Assembly (NCBI GenBank): GCA_028293305.1
Contig: JAQGPD010000134.1
Coordinates: 1-20,168 of the forward strand
Origin: Verrucomicrobiales bacterium
Lineage (GTDB): Bacteria > Verrucomicrobiota > Verrucomicrobiia > Verrucomicrobiales > V1-33
Length of the DNA: 20,168 nt
Direction: 5' to 3'
Shown here: positions 6,553 through 14,750 of the stretch, one piece after another
How positions within the stretch are numbered: the stretch's first letter is position 1
Layout: every line of letters starts with the position of its first letter
Notes under the pieces: generated by a model
Databases searched by the model: none
What the model was told of the DNA's origin: nothing
Seen by the model: only the letters and a program-made list of their open reading frames with translations
Made by a program: the position numbers and the translations under genes

Positions 6553-8612
6553 TCCCATCGGCCCGCCTCGCGGCGGTCCTCCTGCCGATCCTGTTCCTAA
6601 CCGGACTTTCCTCCTGCCGTCTCCCCTCCGCGCACCCCGGCGCGGAAGCGCGCGAACTCCGCCGCATGGAGCAAAAATCCGTCAGGGCCCGCCTCTCGAC
6701 GGATGGGCAAAGACTCTCCCTGCGGTTCCTCATGAAGGGGAAGGACGCCTTCGCCACCGTCACCATCGGCGCCGCCGCCAACACCGCCCTGACATTTCAC
6801 CCGGACGCAAAATCCACCGCCGCATTCCTCGGAAAATCGTCCGCGGAAATCCCGGTTTTCGGACCCGCAGTGTGGCGCTCCGTCGCCGATACCCTCGCCC
6901 TCCGGCTCGCGCCCGCCAGCCCCTCTCAGGGCACACTCATTCTCGCCGGTGGACGCGAACTCATCGCCCACCGCGTCCGCGGAAAAGGAGTTCTGACCCC
7001 GCTGGCCCAGCGCCCGAAAGGCCTGAAAATCGTCAGGAAAATCTCCTCCCGCGAACTCGCCGCCGAAGTTTTCACCAACCGCGCCGACGCCCTCGATCGC
7101 CCCGCCGGCACCTCCGGGGGCATGATCCTCCTGACAGGAACTTTTCCGGAACTCGTCTATCTCGACCGCCGGCAGCACCGGCTGGTTTTTTTCTGCGTGC
7201 CCCTGGAGGAAGCTCCCGGCCTGCCCCTCGCCCCGCTTTCCACCGGGACCAATGCCGTGCGTCAGCTAACCAGTTTCATCTGGCGCAGCAATATCCTGGC
7301 AATTCTGAAAAACCCCGTCTCCACCACCCGCCGCATGGTCGCCAGCGGCACCAGCATGGTTGAGGCCGGAGTAGGCCGCCTGCTCTCCCGCCTGCCCACG
7401 GGTCCGCCCCCGCCCGTCGCCGCCCGACCTGACATGAACCCCGCGGCCTGGAACGCGGAACTGGCAAAAATCGCCTCCGCCCCGCCCAGCGCCGCGAAGC
7501 TCCGGCTCCGCCTGGGGGGCGACGAGTTTTTCCCGGAATTCATCCAGGCCGTCCAGGAGGCCCGCCGCAGTGTGGATATTCAAATCTACATTTTCGACAA
7601 CGACGACTATGCGGTCAGCGTGGCCGACCTCCTCAAAAAACGCGCCGCCGAAAATGTCAGGGTCCGCGTGCTCATGGATGAATCCGCGTCCCTCACCGCC
7701 GCCGCCAGCCTGCCGGAAAGCCCCATGCCCGCCGATTTTTCAGCGCCGGATGACATCGACCGCTACCTGCGGAACGATTCCAAAGTCGCGGTCCGCCAGA
7801 TGCCCATGACCGGGCTCTCGGCCTCCCACACCAAAATCATCACGGTCGATAACGAAATCGCCTGGCTCGGCGGCATGAACATCGGCCGGGAATACCGCTA
7901 TGACTGGCACGACCTCATGATCGAAGTCCGCGGCCCGCTGGTGTCATGGATCAGTCAGGATTTCGCCCGCGCCTGGGCCCGCCACAGCTGGGGCGGCGAC
8001 TTCGCGGTGGCCAGGCAAAATTGGTTCTCCACCGCGCGCAATCCCACCCCATCCCTCGCGCCGCCGTCCGTGCCGGAGGGCGCCATCCCCGTGCAGCCGC
8101 TCTACACCAGCTCCCGGAAACGCGAAATCGCCCAAGCCCAACTCGCCGCCCTCCGCCGTGCCCAGCGCCGCGTGTGGGTCCAGAACGCCTACCTCAGCGA
8201 CGACGCTTTTATAACAGAACTCGTCAACGCCCGCCACCGCGGCGTGGATGTCCGCGTGGTTTTCCCCGCCGATAACGACAATGGCGTCATGGCCGCCAAC
8301 AACCGCGCCCTCGTCCCCCTGCTCCGCCGCCACGGCGTCCGCGTTTTCCTGCTGCCCGGCATGTCCCACGTGAAGGCCGCCCTCTACGACGGCTGGGCCT
8401 GCGTCGGCTCGGCGAATTTCGACCGCCTCAGCCTCCGGGTGAACAACGAATTCAGCATCGGCTTCTCGGACAAATCCCTCGTCGGCGACTTGGAAAACCG
8501 TTTGTTCAAAACCGACTTCCAGCGCAGCCGCGAGGTCAAGTCCGACCCTCCCTCCAGTCCCACGGACGAACTCATGAACGCCCTCATCCGCAGCGTCGCC
8601 GGCCAGCTTTGA
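6540..8612 (+). CDS. Phospholipase D / cardiolipin synthase-like lipoprotein with a novel N-terminal region
   Basis: The ATG at 6540 gives a 690-aa protein with a lipoprotein signal (LLPILFLTGLSSC, Cys ~25); an earlier in-frame ATG at 6477 would bury this signal behind 21 residues. The C-terminal half carries two HKD motifs: SHTKIITVD (H430, K432, D437) followed by GGMNIGREYR, and SHVKAALYD (H610, K612, D617) followed by GSANFDRLS. Two HKD motifs define a complete phospholipase D/cardiolipin synthase active site. Residues ~30-320 match no family I recognise. The enzyme probably acts on phospholipids at the periplasmic face. It overlaps the UbiA gene by 13 bases and converges on the cytochrome gene with a 15-base gap. 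Confidence 0.88.
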   Translation: MGRLIPSARLAAVLLPILFLTGLSSCRLPSAHPGAEARELRRMEQKSVRARLSTDGQRLSLRFLMKGKDAFATVTIGAAANTALTFHPDAKSTAAFLGKSSAEIPVFGPAVWRSVADTLALRLAPASPSQGTLILAGGRELIAHRVRGKGVLTPLAQRPKGLKIVRKISSRELAAEVFTNRADALDRPAGTSGGMILLTGTFPELVYLDRRQHRLVFFCVPLEEAPGLPLAPLSTGTNAVRQLTSFIWRSNILAILKNPVSTTRRMVASGTSMVEAGVGRLLSRLPTGPPPPVAARPDMNPAAWNAELAKIASAPPSAAKLRLRLGGDEFFPEFIQAVQEARRSVDIQIYIFDNDDYAVSVADLLKKRAAENVRVRVLMDESASLTAAASLPESPMPADFSAPDDIDRYLRNDSKVAVRQMPMTGLSASHTKIITVDNEIAWLGGMNIGREYRYDWHDLMIEVRGPLVSWISQDFARAWARHSWGGDFAVARQNWFSTARNPTPSLAPPSVPEGAIPVQPLYTSSRKREIAQAQLAALRRAQRRVWVQNAYLSDDAFITELVNARHRGVDVRVVFPADNDNGVMAANNRALVPLLRRHGVRVFLLPGMSHVKAALYDGWACVGSANFDRLSLRVNNEFSIGFSDKSLVGDLENRLFKTDFQRSREVKSDPPSSPTDELMNALIRSVAGQL

Positions 8613-8627
8613 AACCTCGATTTTCCG

Positions 8628-10850
8628 CTAGGGATTCCCGTCCAGCACCTGGATCAGGCCGGCATCGATATACTGCCCGCCACCGTTCTGGTGGCAGTGC
8701 ACCGCCAGCACATTGCGTCCCGGCTTCAACGCCTGCACCGCCACATCGGTCAGGTTGATATTCACATACCCCTGCGTCCATCGGCCCAGCCGCGCGATCT
8801 CGATGCCATTGAGATAAAACTCCGCATCCTCGTCGTGATGGACCCGCAGCGTGAGCGCCTGCCCGGCCGTGGATCCGCTGACGGTAAACTCACGGCGCAG
8901 CCAAATGTCGTTATTCCGCCACTCCGTCCGGATGACCGCCGCGGGCGTGTTCCGCGTCCCGAATCCGCCCGGCGTGGCCGGCCACGCCGCATCATCGAAG
9001 TCAGGCCGCTGCCAGCCTTCATGCGGCTCCTCCAACACATGCTTCCACGGCACCGGCCCTTCCTCGGCGGTGGGGGACAAGACCCGCGTCCGTTGCGGCG
9101 CGGGGTCCACCCTATCCAAAATCAGCCGGTGGATCACGCCATCGTCATACCCCGCCAATAACAACTCCCCCCGCTCATCCAGACCGAAGGAAACCGCCCG
9201 CGACGGTGCGCGTCCCAACTCCACGATCCTATCCAGTTTCCGCTCATTCTGCGTCAGGGCCCAAACGCGCCGGGACTCGTAGTCCGCAAAAATATACCAC
9301 CCCGCCATGGCCGGAGCCAATTTCCCGCGATACACAAATCCACCCGTCACCGACACGCCGGCGCTGTGCGGATAACTGAAAACCGGCGGGATGTATTCCA
9401 CGCCTGTTTTCCGGTATTGGTTGGAGTAGGGCTGATGCCCCTCGAAGACATTCCATCCGTGATTTTCCCCCACCCTGACAATCCCCACCTCCTCCACCCG
9501 GTCCTGCCCCACATCCCCCACCCAGAAGTCACCGGTCACCGGATCAAAGCTCATCCGCCAGGGCTCGCGGAATCCCAACGCGAAAATCTCCGGCCTCACC
9601 CCATCCCGATCCACAAATGGATTCCCCGCCGGAATTAGATAGGGCCGGGAACCGGACACGCCATTCACATCAATCCGCAAAATCTTTCCTAACAGCAGCC
9701 CCGGATCCTGGCCATGCCCCTGCGGATCCCGCTGCGGGCCGGTGTCGCCCATGCCAATGTAAAGCAGCCCGTCCGGCCCGAAAACCATGCCCCCGCCATT
9801 GTGATCCTGGGTCACGCCAGGAATCTTTAACAATTCCCTGGCCTCCGCGCCACTGTCTTTCTGCCCCGCGTCATCAAACCGCCGCTCCACCACCACCGTG
9901 GAAATACGGCCTTTTTCCTCTATCTGATACTTCAGAAAATACCGGCGGTTTTTCAGGAACTCCGGATGGAATGCCAAGGCCAGCAGCCCCGTCGCCCCGC
10001 CCCGCCTAACAACATTCCGCATGTCCACAAAAACCTCCCGCGAAAGCTCCCCCTCCGGTCCGGTGCGCACCAACCAGCTTCCGCCAAAATGCTCCAGCAC
10101 CACATAACATCCCGCATTTCCCGGCACGGGAGCCACCCACACGGGCGCGGCAAATGGTTTCCCCCGTCCCAAAAACGGCTCAAAAACCACGCCTTTCCGC
10201 GCCACGGGAACGCCGCCGCGCAGCCCCGATCCCGCATCCACCGGCCGCTTCAAGGTTTCCAGATACGCGATTAAATCCGCAAATTCCTCCACCTTCATCG
10301 TCGCCTGCAAGCCCTCCGGCATTAGCGATTGCTCCAAATCCCGCCGATCCGCGATCTCCCCCATCGGCACGCGCACCGCGACCCCGTCCGCGCCCATTAC
10401 CTCCACCCAATCCGCCGTCGCCTGCTTGATCACGCCCGCCGCGACCTCACCGTTTTTCCGCGTCAGCACCGTGGTGGTGTAACCCACGGCGATCGTGGAT
10501 GATGGCTCCAGCACCGACTTGACCAGATCCGCCCTGCCAAATTTGTCGCCGATCCCTGACAAATCAGGTCCCGCCTTTGCCCCCGTCCCATCGAGCGTAT
10601 GGCAAAGTGCGCATAAACCCCGCGAAGTGCCTTCAAAAAGCACCTTTCCCCGGGCGGCGTCACCGCCGTGTTCTGCCGCAAAGGCCGCGTAAGCCTCCTT
10701 CGCGGGCGGTGCCGGCGTTTCCTGCGCCACGGAAACGCCCGCAATGATCAGACCCGCGAGGATCGAAAAAGCCACCGCGGACTTGTTCGGAATAGCAGCA
10801 TAGGACTTTCCGTCAAGCTGCACACCACGGGGAAAGGAGTTGAAAATCAT
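8628..10850 (-). CDS. Cytochrome c – PQQ-type sugar dehydrogenase (GSDH) – carbohydrate-binding fusion
   Basis: From the ATG at 10850 this is a 740-aa exported protein. A signal peptide (SAVAFSILAGLIIAGVSVAQ) is followed by a c-type cytochrome with heme motif CALCH (C80, C83, H84) and a likely Met ligand in SLMPEGL (~M177). Next comes a glucose/sorbosone dehydrogenase beta-propeller (~226-600) with TGLLALAFHPEF, TQDHNGGGMVFGPDGLLYIGMGD and GFREPWRMSFDP. The C-terminus (~635-740) is a galactose-binding-like beta-sandwich (IWLRREFTV, HHDEDAEFYLNG). It probably oxidises a sugar or polyol in the periplasm and passes electrons to its own heme. Starts at 10940 (ATG with GGGAAG upstream), 10958 (GTG) and 10817 (GTG) are alternatives; 10850 keeps the signal peptide nearer the N-terminus. 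Confidence 0.85.
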   Translation of the reverse strand: MIFNSFPRGVQLDGKSYAAIPNKSAVAFSILAGLIIAGVSVAQETPAPPAKEAYAAFAAEHGGDAARGKVLFEGTSRGLCALCHTLDGTGAKAGPDLSGIGDKFGRADLVKSVLEPSSTIAVGYTTTVLTRKNGEVAAGVIKQATADWVEVMGADGVAVRVPMGEIADRRDLEQSLMPEGLQATMKVEEFADLIAYLETLKRPVDAGSGLRGGVPVARKGVVFEPFLGRGKPFAAPVWVAPVPGNAGCYVVLEHFGGSWLVRTGPEGELSREVFVDMRNVVRRGGATGLLALAFHPEFLKNRRYFLKYQIEEKGRISTVVVERRFDDAGQKDSGAEARELLKIPGVTQDHNGGGMVFGPDGLLYIGMGDTGPQRDPQGHGQDPGLLLGKILRIDVNGVSGSRPYLIPAGNPFVDRDGVRPEIFALGFREPWRMSFDPVTGDFWVGDVGQDRVEEVGIVRVGENHGWNVFEGHQPYSNQYRKTGVEYIPPVFSYPHSAGVSVTGGFVYRGKLAPAMAGWYIFADYESRRVWALTQNERKLDRIVELGRAPSRAVSFGLDERGELLLAGYDDGVIHRLILDRVDPAPQRTRVLSPTAEEGPVPWKHVLEEPHEGWQRPDFDDAAWPATPGGFGTRNTPAAVIRTEWRNNDIWLRREFTVSGSTAGQALTLRVHHDEDAEFYLNGIEIARLGRWTQGYVNINLTDVAVQALKPGRNVLAVHCHQNGGGQYIDAGLIQVLDGNP

Positions 10851-10893
10851 GGCGATTGCTGCACGCCGCACGCCAAACGCGCAAGCCGGAACG

Positions 10894-10899
10894 ATTATC
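10894..10899 (-). promoter_or_regulatory. -10-like box for the cytochrome/GSDH gene
   Basis: On the minus strand this reads GATAAT, about 44 bases upstream of the ATG at 10850, with an A/T-rich stretch just before it but no convincing -35. If real, transcription would start downstream of the ATG at 10940, supporting the shorter protein. The rest of the divergent region (10900-11005) is A/T-rich near 10905-10945 with no clear promoter for the plus-strand gene. Confidence 0.25.
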
Positions 10900-11005
10900 C
10901 AATTTTTAAGAACAGGCCGAAATCCATGAGTAATTTTCATATTTATCACTTCCCGCACGACTTTTAGCGGATTCCGGCAGACGTCCTGCTAATCCTTTCC
11001 CCGAA

Positions 11006-14000
11006 ATGCCCATCCACGTCGCCCTCACCCACCGCACGAGTTACAAATACGACCGCCCCACCGTCCACGGGCCCCACGTCGTCCGCCTCCGGCCGGCCCC
11101 GCACTGCCGCACCCCTATCATTTCCTATTCCCTCAAAGTGGAGGGCGGCCAGCATTTCCTGAACTGGCAGCAGGATCCCTTTTCCAACTATCTCGCGCGC
11201 CTGACTTTCGAAAAACCGCTAACCGAACTCACCATCGAGGTGGACCTCGTGGCGGAATTGGCGGTATTCAATCCCTTCGATTTTTTCCTGGAGGACTACG
11301 CGGAGGAATTCCCCTTCACCTACGAGGAAGCCGCCGCCAAGGAACTCGCGCCATTCCTGGAAAAAAACACCAGCGGCCTGGCTTTCAATAAATACAACGA
11401 GTCCATCGACCGCACCAAGCGCCGCACCATTTCCTTCCTGGTGGACCTCAATGCCAAGCTGGCCGGCGATATCAAATACGGGATCCGCCTGGAACCCGGC
11501 GTGCAGACTCCGGAGCAGACCCTGACCCTGCAATCCGGCTCCTGCCGCGACTCCGCGCTGCTCATGGTCCAGCTGCTGCGCCACCAAGGACTGGCCGCGA
11601 GATTTGTCAGCGGCTATCTGATCCAGCTGACTCCTGACATCAAATCCCTCGACGGCCCATCCGGCACGGAGGTCGATTTCACGGACCTCCACGCCTGGGT
11701 GGAAGTCTATCTGCCCGGCGCCGGCTGGGTGGGCCTGGACCCCACTTCCGGACTCTTCGCGGGGGAAGGCCACATCCCCCTGGCCTGCACGCCGGACCCC
11801 AGCGCCGCCGCTCCCATCAGTGGCGCCATCGGAATTTGTGAGACGGAATTTTCACATCATATGGAAGTCAGCCGCGTGGTGGAATCCCCGCGCGTCACGA
11901 AACCTTACACCGAGGAGCAGTGGGAGGACATCGAGGCCCTCGGCCACCGCATCGACCAGGAACTCGTGGCCGGCGATGTGCGCCTGACCATGGGCGGCGA
12001 ACCGACTTTCATCAGCATCGACGACATGGAGGGCGAGGAGTGGAATTTCACCGCCGTGGGCCCTGACAAACGCGTTCTCTGCGGCACACTTCTGCGCCGT
12101 CTGAAAACCGCTTTCGCCCCTAACGGAGTGCTGCATCACGGCCAGGGAAAATGGTATCCCGGCGAGTCCCTGCCCCGCTGGTCCTTCGGCTGCTGGTGGC
12201 GGCGCGACGGCCAGCCGCTTTGGCAGGACGAATCCCTGTTGGCGGATATCAACAAAGACTACGGCCACACTGCGGAGGATGCCCAACGTTTCATCACCAC
12301 CCTGACAGAAACCCTGGCCATCACTCCCGACCACATCCTGCCAGGCTACGAGGACGCCTGGTATTACCTCTGGCGCGAGCGGCGGCTGCCAGGGAATGTC
12401 GATGTCCTGGATTCCAAACTCGATGACAAGGAGGAGCGCGCGCGCCTCGCCAAAGTCTACACCAACGGATTGAAAAACATCGTGGGCTACGTCATGCCCC
12501 TGCGCCGCGATCCTGACGGCACGTGGATCACGGGCCCCTGGTTCCTGCGCCGCGAGCACCTTTTCCTGATCCCCGGCGACTCCGCCATGGGCCTGCGCCT
12601 GCCCTTGGACAGCATCCCGTGGGTTTCCGAAAAAGACACCCCGCGTATCCACGACGTGGATCCCACGATCCCCCAACCGCCTTTCCCTCCCTTCGTCAAA
12701 CCCCTCGACCGCGTGGCTTCAGGCCAAGGTTTCGGAGCCGTCCCGCCCCCGCCGGTCACTCCGGAATTCCTGACATCCTATCCGGTTTCCGCGGCCGCCG
12801 CCGACAGCCCGCCTAACGAATCCTACGATACCCTGGCGTCCTCCGCGCCGCGCCTGTCCCCACGCCAGCAAGTCCTCCTCGAAGCCGCTGCCGAAGCCGC
12901 CGCGGCCAGCGCCAAATCCGATCCTTATCCCGTCGCGGGTCTCGCCGCTCAACCGGTCCCGGATGACGCACCTGTCGACCCGGAACGCGAGCCCGACCCC
13001 GGCGAAAGCGCCGGCTGGATTTCGCGCACGGCCCTCTGCGTGGAACCCCGCGAAGGAAAAATCCACATCTTCATTCCTCCCGTGCGCACCACCACGGACT
13101 ATCTGGACATGCTGTCAGCCATCGAGGCCACCGCCGCCAAGCTCAAGCTCCCCGTGGTGCTGGAAGGCACGCCGCCGCCCTACGATGGCAGGCTCCAAAA
13201 CATCAAGGTCACGCCCGACCCCGGCGTGATCGAGGTCAATATGCAACCCGCCTTTTCCTGGGACGAGCTGGTGCATAACACCAACACCGTCTATGAGGAG
13301 GCGCGCCTCACCCGCCTGGGCACCGAGAAGTTCATGATCGATGGCCGCCACGTCGGCACCGGTGGCGGCAACCATCTGGTTATTGGCGGCAACACCCCCG
13401 CCGACAGCCCGCTCCTCCGACGCCCGGATCTGTTGCGCAGCCTGGTGAATTTCTGGCAAAACCACCCTTCCCTATCCTTCCTCTTCAGCGGACTTTTCAT
13501 CGGCCCCACCAGCCAGCATCCCCGCATCGACGAAGCCCGGAACGACTCCCTCTACGAACTCGAACTCGCCTTCCGGCAGATCCCTGACAAAGGCCCCGTG
13601 CCTCCCTGGCTCGTGGACCGCATCTTCCGGAATCTGTTGATAGACGTCGCCGGAAACACGCACCGCGCGGAGTTCTGCATCGATAAATTATACTCCCCTG
13701 ACAGCTCCACCGGCCGTCTCGGATTGTTGGAGCTGCGGGCCTTCGAGATGCCGCCGCACGCCCGCATGAGCCTGGCGCAACAGCTGGTCCTCCGCGCCCT
13801 CATAGCAAGATTCTGGAAAACGCCTTACAATGAGGAATTGGTCCGCTGGGGCACCAGCCTGCACGACCGCTTCATGCTGCCGCATTTTGTGGAACAGGAT
13901 TTCCACGACGTCCTGCGCGACCTCCGCGACCACGGCTATCAAATCCACGACGAATGGTTCGCCCCGCATGTGGAGTTCCGTTTTCCCATCTGCGGCTCCA

Positions 14001-14530
14001 TCACCCACCGCGGCGTCCGCGTGGAAATCCGTCAGGCTCTGGAACCCTGGCATGTGCTGGGCGAACAAGGCCCCGGCGGCACCACCCGTTACGTCGACTC
14101 CAGCGTGGAGCGGCTCCAAGTCAAAGTCACCGGCCTGACGGATCCCCGCCATCGCATCACCTGCAATGGCCACACCGTGCCCCTCCATCCCACCGGCACC
14201 GCCGGGGAATTCGTCGCCGCCGTCCGCTTCCGCGCCTGGGCTCCGCCGGAAGCCCTGCACCCCACCATCCCCGTGCAGGCCCCTCTGACTTTCGACCTCC
14301 TCGACACCTGGAGCAATCGGTCCCTCGGCGGCTGCCAATACCACGTCGCCCACCCCGGCGGCCTCAGCTACGCCACCCTCCCGGTGAATAGCTACGAAGC
14401 CGAGGCCCGCCGCCTGTCCCGCTTCCTCCCCATCGGCCACACCCCCGGCAAACTCACCCCTCCCCCGCCCACCATCTCCCGCGAGCACCCCCTGACCCTG
14501 GACCTGAGGTATAAGTTTGTGAATCCCTGA
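11006..14530 (+). CDS. Transglutaminase–DUF2126 fusion (putative amidoligase)
   Basis: This 1174-aa protein has no signal peptide and is probably cytoplasmic. Residues 1-~270 form a bacterial transglutaminase-like N-terminus plus core, with catalytic C180 (SGSCRDSALLMVQLLR), H229 (DLHAWVEVYL) and D245 (GLDPTSGL). From ~300 to the end is DUF2126, a putative amidoligase, starting at RLTMGGEPTFISIDD and including GKWYPGESLPRWSFG, GPWFLRREHLFLIPGDS and GTGGGNHLVIGG. An Ala/Pro-rich insertion at ~590-668 splits it. The family is predicted to form amide bonds using amino-acid or peptide substrates, but is biochemically uncharacterised. The ATP-grasp–alpha-E gene follows after 220 bases on the same strand, the usual partner. 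The start has a C/T-rich leader without Shine-Dalgarno. Confidence 0.9.
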   Translation: MPIHVALTHRTSYKYDRPTVHGPHVVRLRPAPHCRTPIISYSLKVEGGQHFLNWQQDPFSNYLARLTFEKPLTELTIEVDLVAELAVFNPFDFFLEDYAEEFPFTYEEAAAKELAPFLEKNTSGLAFNKYNESIDRTKRRTISFLVDLNAKLAGDIKYGIRLEPGVQTPEQTLTLQSGSCRDSALLMVQLLRHQGLAARFVSGYLIQLTPDIKSLDGPSGTEVDFTDLHAWVEVYLPGAGWVGLDPTSGLFAGEGHIPLACTPDPSAAAPISGAIGICETEFSHHMEVSRVVESPRVTKPYTEEQWEDIEALGHRIDQELVAGDVRLTMGGEPTFISIDDMEGEEWNFTAVGPDKRVLCGTLLRRLKTAFAPNGVLHHGQGKWYPGESLPRWSFGCWWRRDGQPLWQDESLLADINKDYGHTAEDAQRFITTLTETLAITPDHILPGYEDAWYYLWRERRLPGNVDVLDSKLDDKEERARLAKVYTNGLKNIVGYVMPLRRDPDGTWITGPWFLRREHLFLIPGDSAMGLRLPLDSIPWVSEKDTPRIHDVDPTIPQPPFPPFVKPLDRVASGQGFGAVPPPPVTPEFLTSYPVSAAAADSPPNESYDTLASSAPRLSPRQQVLLEAAAEAAAASAKSDPYPVAGLAAQPVPDDAPVDPEREPDPGESAGWISRTALCVEPREGKIHIFIPPVRTTTDYLDMLSAIEATAAKLKLPVVLEGTPPPYDGRLQNIKVTPDPGVIEVNMQPAFSWDELVHNTNTVYEEARLTRLGTEKFMIDGRHVGTGGGNHLVIGGNTPADSPLLRRPDLLRSLVNFWQNHPSLSFLFSGLFIGPTSQHPRIDEARNDSLYELELAFRQIPDKGPVPPWLVDRIFRNLLIDVAGNTHRAEFCIDKLYSPDSSTGRLGLLELRAFEMPPHARMSLAQQLVLRALIARFWKTPYNEELVRWGTSLHDRFMLPHFVEQDFHDVLRDLRDHGYQIHDEWFAPHVEFRFPICGSITHRGVRVEIRQALEPWHVLGEQGPGGTTRYVDSSVERLQVKVTGLTDPRHRITCNGHTVPLHPTGTAGEFVAAVRFRAWAPPEALHPTIPVQAPLTFDLLDTWSNRSLGGCQYHVAHPGGLSYATLPVNSYEAEARRLSRFLPIGHTPGKLTPPPPTISREHPLTLDLRYKFVNP

Positions 14531-14750
14531 ACGGGGCAGCGCAATTGTTAGTTCCGAGTTCTCATGGATGACAAATAAAGTTTGGCAATCAAAAACGGCA
14601 GGCTTCGATTAACACGTTATTTGAAATACCGTGGGACATACAGGCCATGCACGACCACGACCCAAAATTTCCTCGCCCCGAGCAAATTCTGCGGTAGTGC
14701 GGCCTGAATCCTGTTTGTAGCGTTCCCGTTGCTTACCCCCACAACCGCCT
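14531..14750. other. 220-base A/T-richer gap between the two amidoligase-cluster genes
   Basis: The stretch is noticeably richer in A/T than the flanking genes, especially 14540-14640. No open frame, hairpin terminator, tRNA or clear repeat was found. TTGAAA at 14621-14626 could be a -35, but no -10 at proper spacing follows. It may hold a separate promoter for the ATP-grasp gene. Confidence 0.4.

Noticed and set aside
5632..6558. 308-codon minus-strand frame over the UbiA gene
   Set aside because: It is the complement of a clear membrane protein, with highly charged, acidic composition and no recognisable domain.
8613..8627. Possible terminator between the converging PLD and cytochrome genes
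   Set aside because: Only 15 bases separate them and no hairpin was found.
11852..12676. 274-codon minus-strand frame in the transglutaminase/DUF2126 gene
   Set aside because: It is a shadow of the conserved plus-strand coding region.
13688..14488. 266-codon minus-strand frame in the DUF2126 gene
   Set aside because: The plus-strand frame has continuous DUF2126 homology; the antisense frame has Gly/Ala/Glu bias only.
14621..14650. TTGAAA as a -35 box before the ATP-grasp gene
   Set aside because: No A/T-rich -10 hexamer lies at 16-18 bases.
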